A program made the position numbers and the translations under genes. Positions 63,994-64,000 of a DNA stretch of 64,000 nt are shown piece by piece. The stretch covers positions 1,178,001-1,242,000 of the forward strand of contig JAIOUW010000001.1 in NCBI GenBank assembly GCA_019931105.1, in the 5' to 3' direction. A model generated the notes under the pieces. The model saw only the letters and a list, made by a program, of their open reading frames with translations, searched no databases and had not been told where the DNA came from. The first letter of the stretch is position 1. Each line of letters starts with the position of its first letter. This DNA is from Flavobacteriaceae bacterium NBU2977 (lineage in GTDB: Bacteria; Bacteroidota; Bacteroidia; Flavobacteriales; Flavobacteriaceae).

Positions 63994-64000
63994 CTACTTG

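Noticed and set aside
1-64000. tRNA, rRNA, CRISPR arrays, insertion sequences, integrases, attachment sites
   Set aside because: Looked for conserved arms, repeat-spacer patterns, transposase motifs and terminal repeats; none seen.

Overview
The window reads as chromosomal DNA of a marine-type member of the Flavobacteriaceae (Bacteroidota). The evidence is a SusR-like hybrid two-component regulator, a LytTR/LytS pair, DUF3109, DUF6503 and HupE/UreJ proteins, HemJ in place of HemG/HemY, a BrxA/B bacilliredoxin, promoters with the Bacteroidota -7 box (TAnnTTTG), and weak or absent Shine-Dalgarno sequences. Zobellia, Maribacter, Arenibacter or Muricauda-like genera would fit; the sequence alone does not decide. 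No rRNA, tRNA, CRISPR array, integrase or transposase was seen.

Layout. 0-4.7 kb: the end of a probable phosphate transporter, a DUF6503 protein, a CAP-domain lipoprotein, a STAS-like protein, and the housekeeping operon yicC-gmk-nadD. 4.7-15.9 kb: a catabolic locus with two DUF1080 (3-keto-glycoside hydrolase family) lipoproteins, three sugar isomerase-type TIM barrels with three different predicted locations, a Gfo/Idh/MocA oxidoreductase, a NupG-like transporter, a DinB protein, and a GMC oxidoreductase with a Tat-type small subunit. Together these look like an oxidative route: a 3-dehydrogenase makes 3-keto-glycosides in the periplasm, lipoproteins cleave them, and the products are imported, isomerised and reduced. 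An SdpI-family gene at its edge is broken by an in-frame TGA. 16.7-20.3 kb: nrdBA.

20.7-25.6 kb: a run of small exported, lipoprotein or one-membrane-span genes, all on the minus strand, mostly unrecognised. Two of them share a 37-bp upstream element built of direct repeats with a 21-bp period. 25.8-33.5 kb: an orphan hybrid two-component regulator and a LytTR response regulator with its TPR-LytS kinase. A third 21-bp-period repeat lies upstream of the LytTR gene, so this regulator is a candidate reader of all three elements. 33.5-43.4 kb: mostly ordinary genes (DUF3109, MarC, S41 protease, dCMP deaminase, HupE/UreJ, DjlA-like, bacilliredoxin, PlsC, HD hydrolase), then an ECF42-type sigma factor with its DGPF partner, and a radical SAM protein whose TTG start abuts a perfect 16-bp inverted repeat, with TetR-like operator palindromes upstream.

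43.7-48.2 kb: an unknown secreted protein, enoyl-CoA hydratase, an NtrY-like kinase and HemJ. 48.3-56.4 kb: two paralogous proteins of about 1040 residues full of Asp boxes (VPS10/sortilin-like propellers) flanking an S1 sulfatase. 56.5-59.4 kb: a NarL-type two-component system with two membrane partners. 59.6-63.9 kb: a TlpA-like thioredoxin and a Tat-exported aldo/keto reductase, separated by two identical 18-bp palindromes, then a MATE transporter and ferrochelatase. The last two haem enzymes (HemJ, HemH) sit on either side of this 14.7-kb accessory block.
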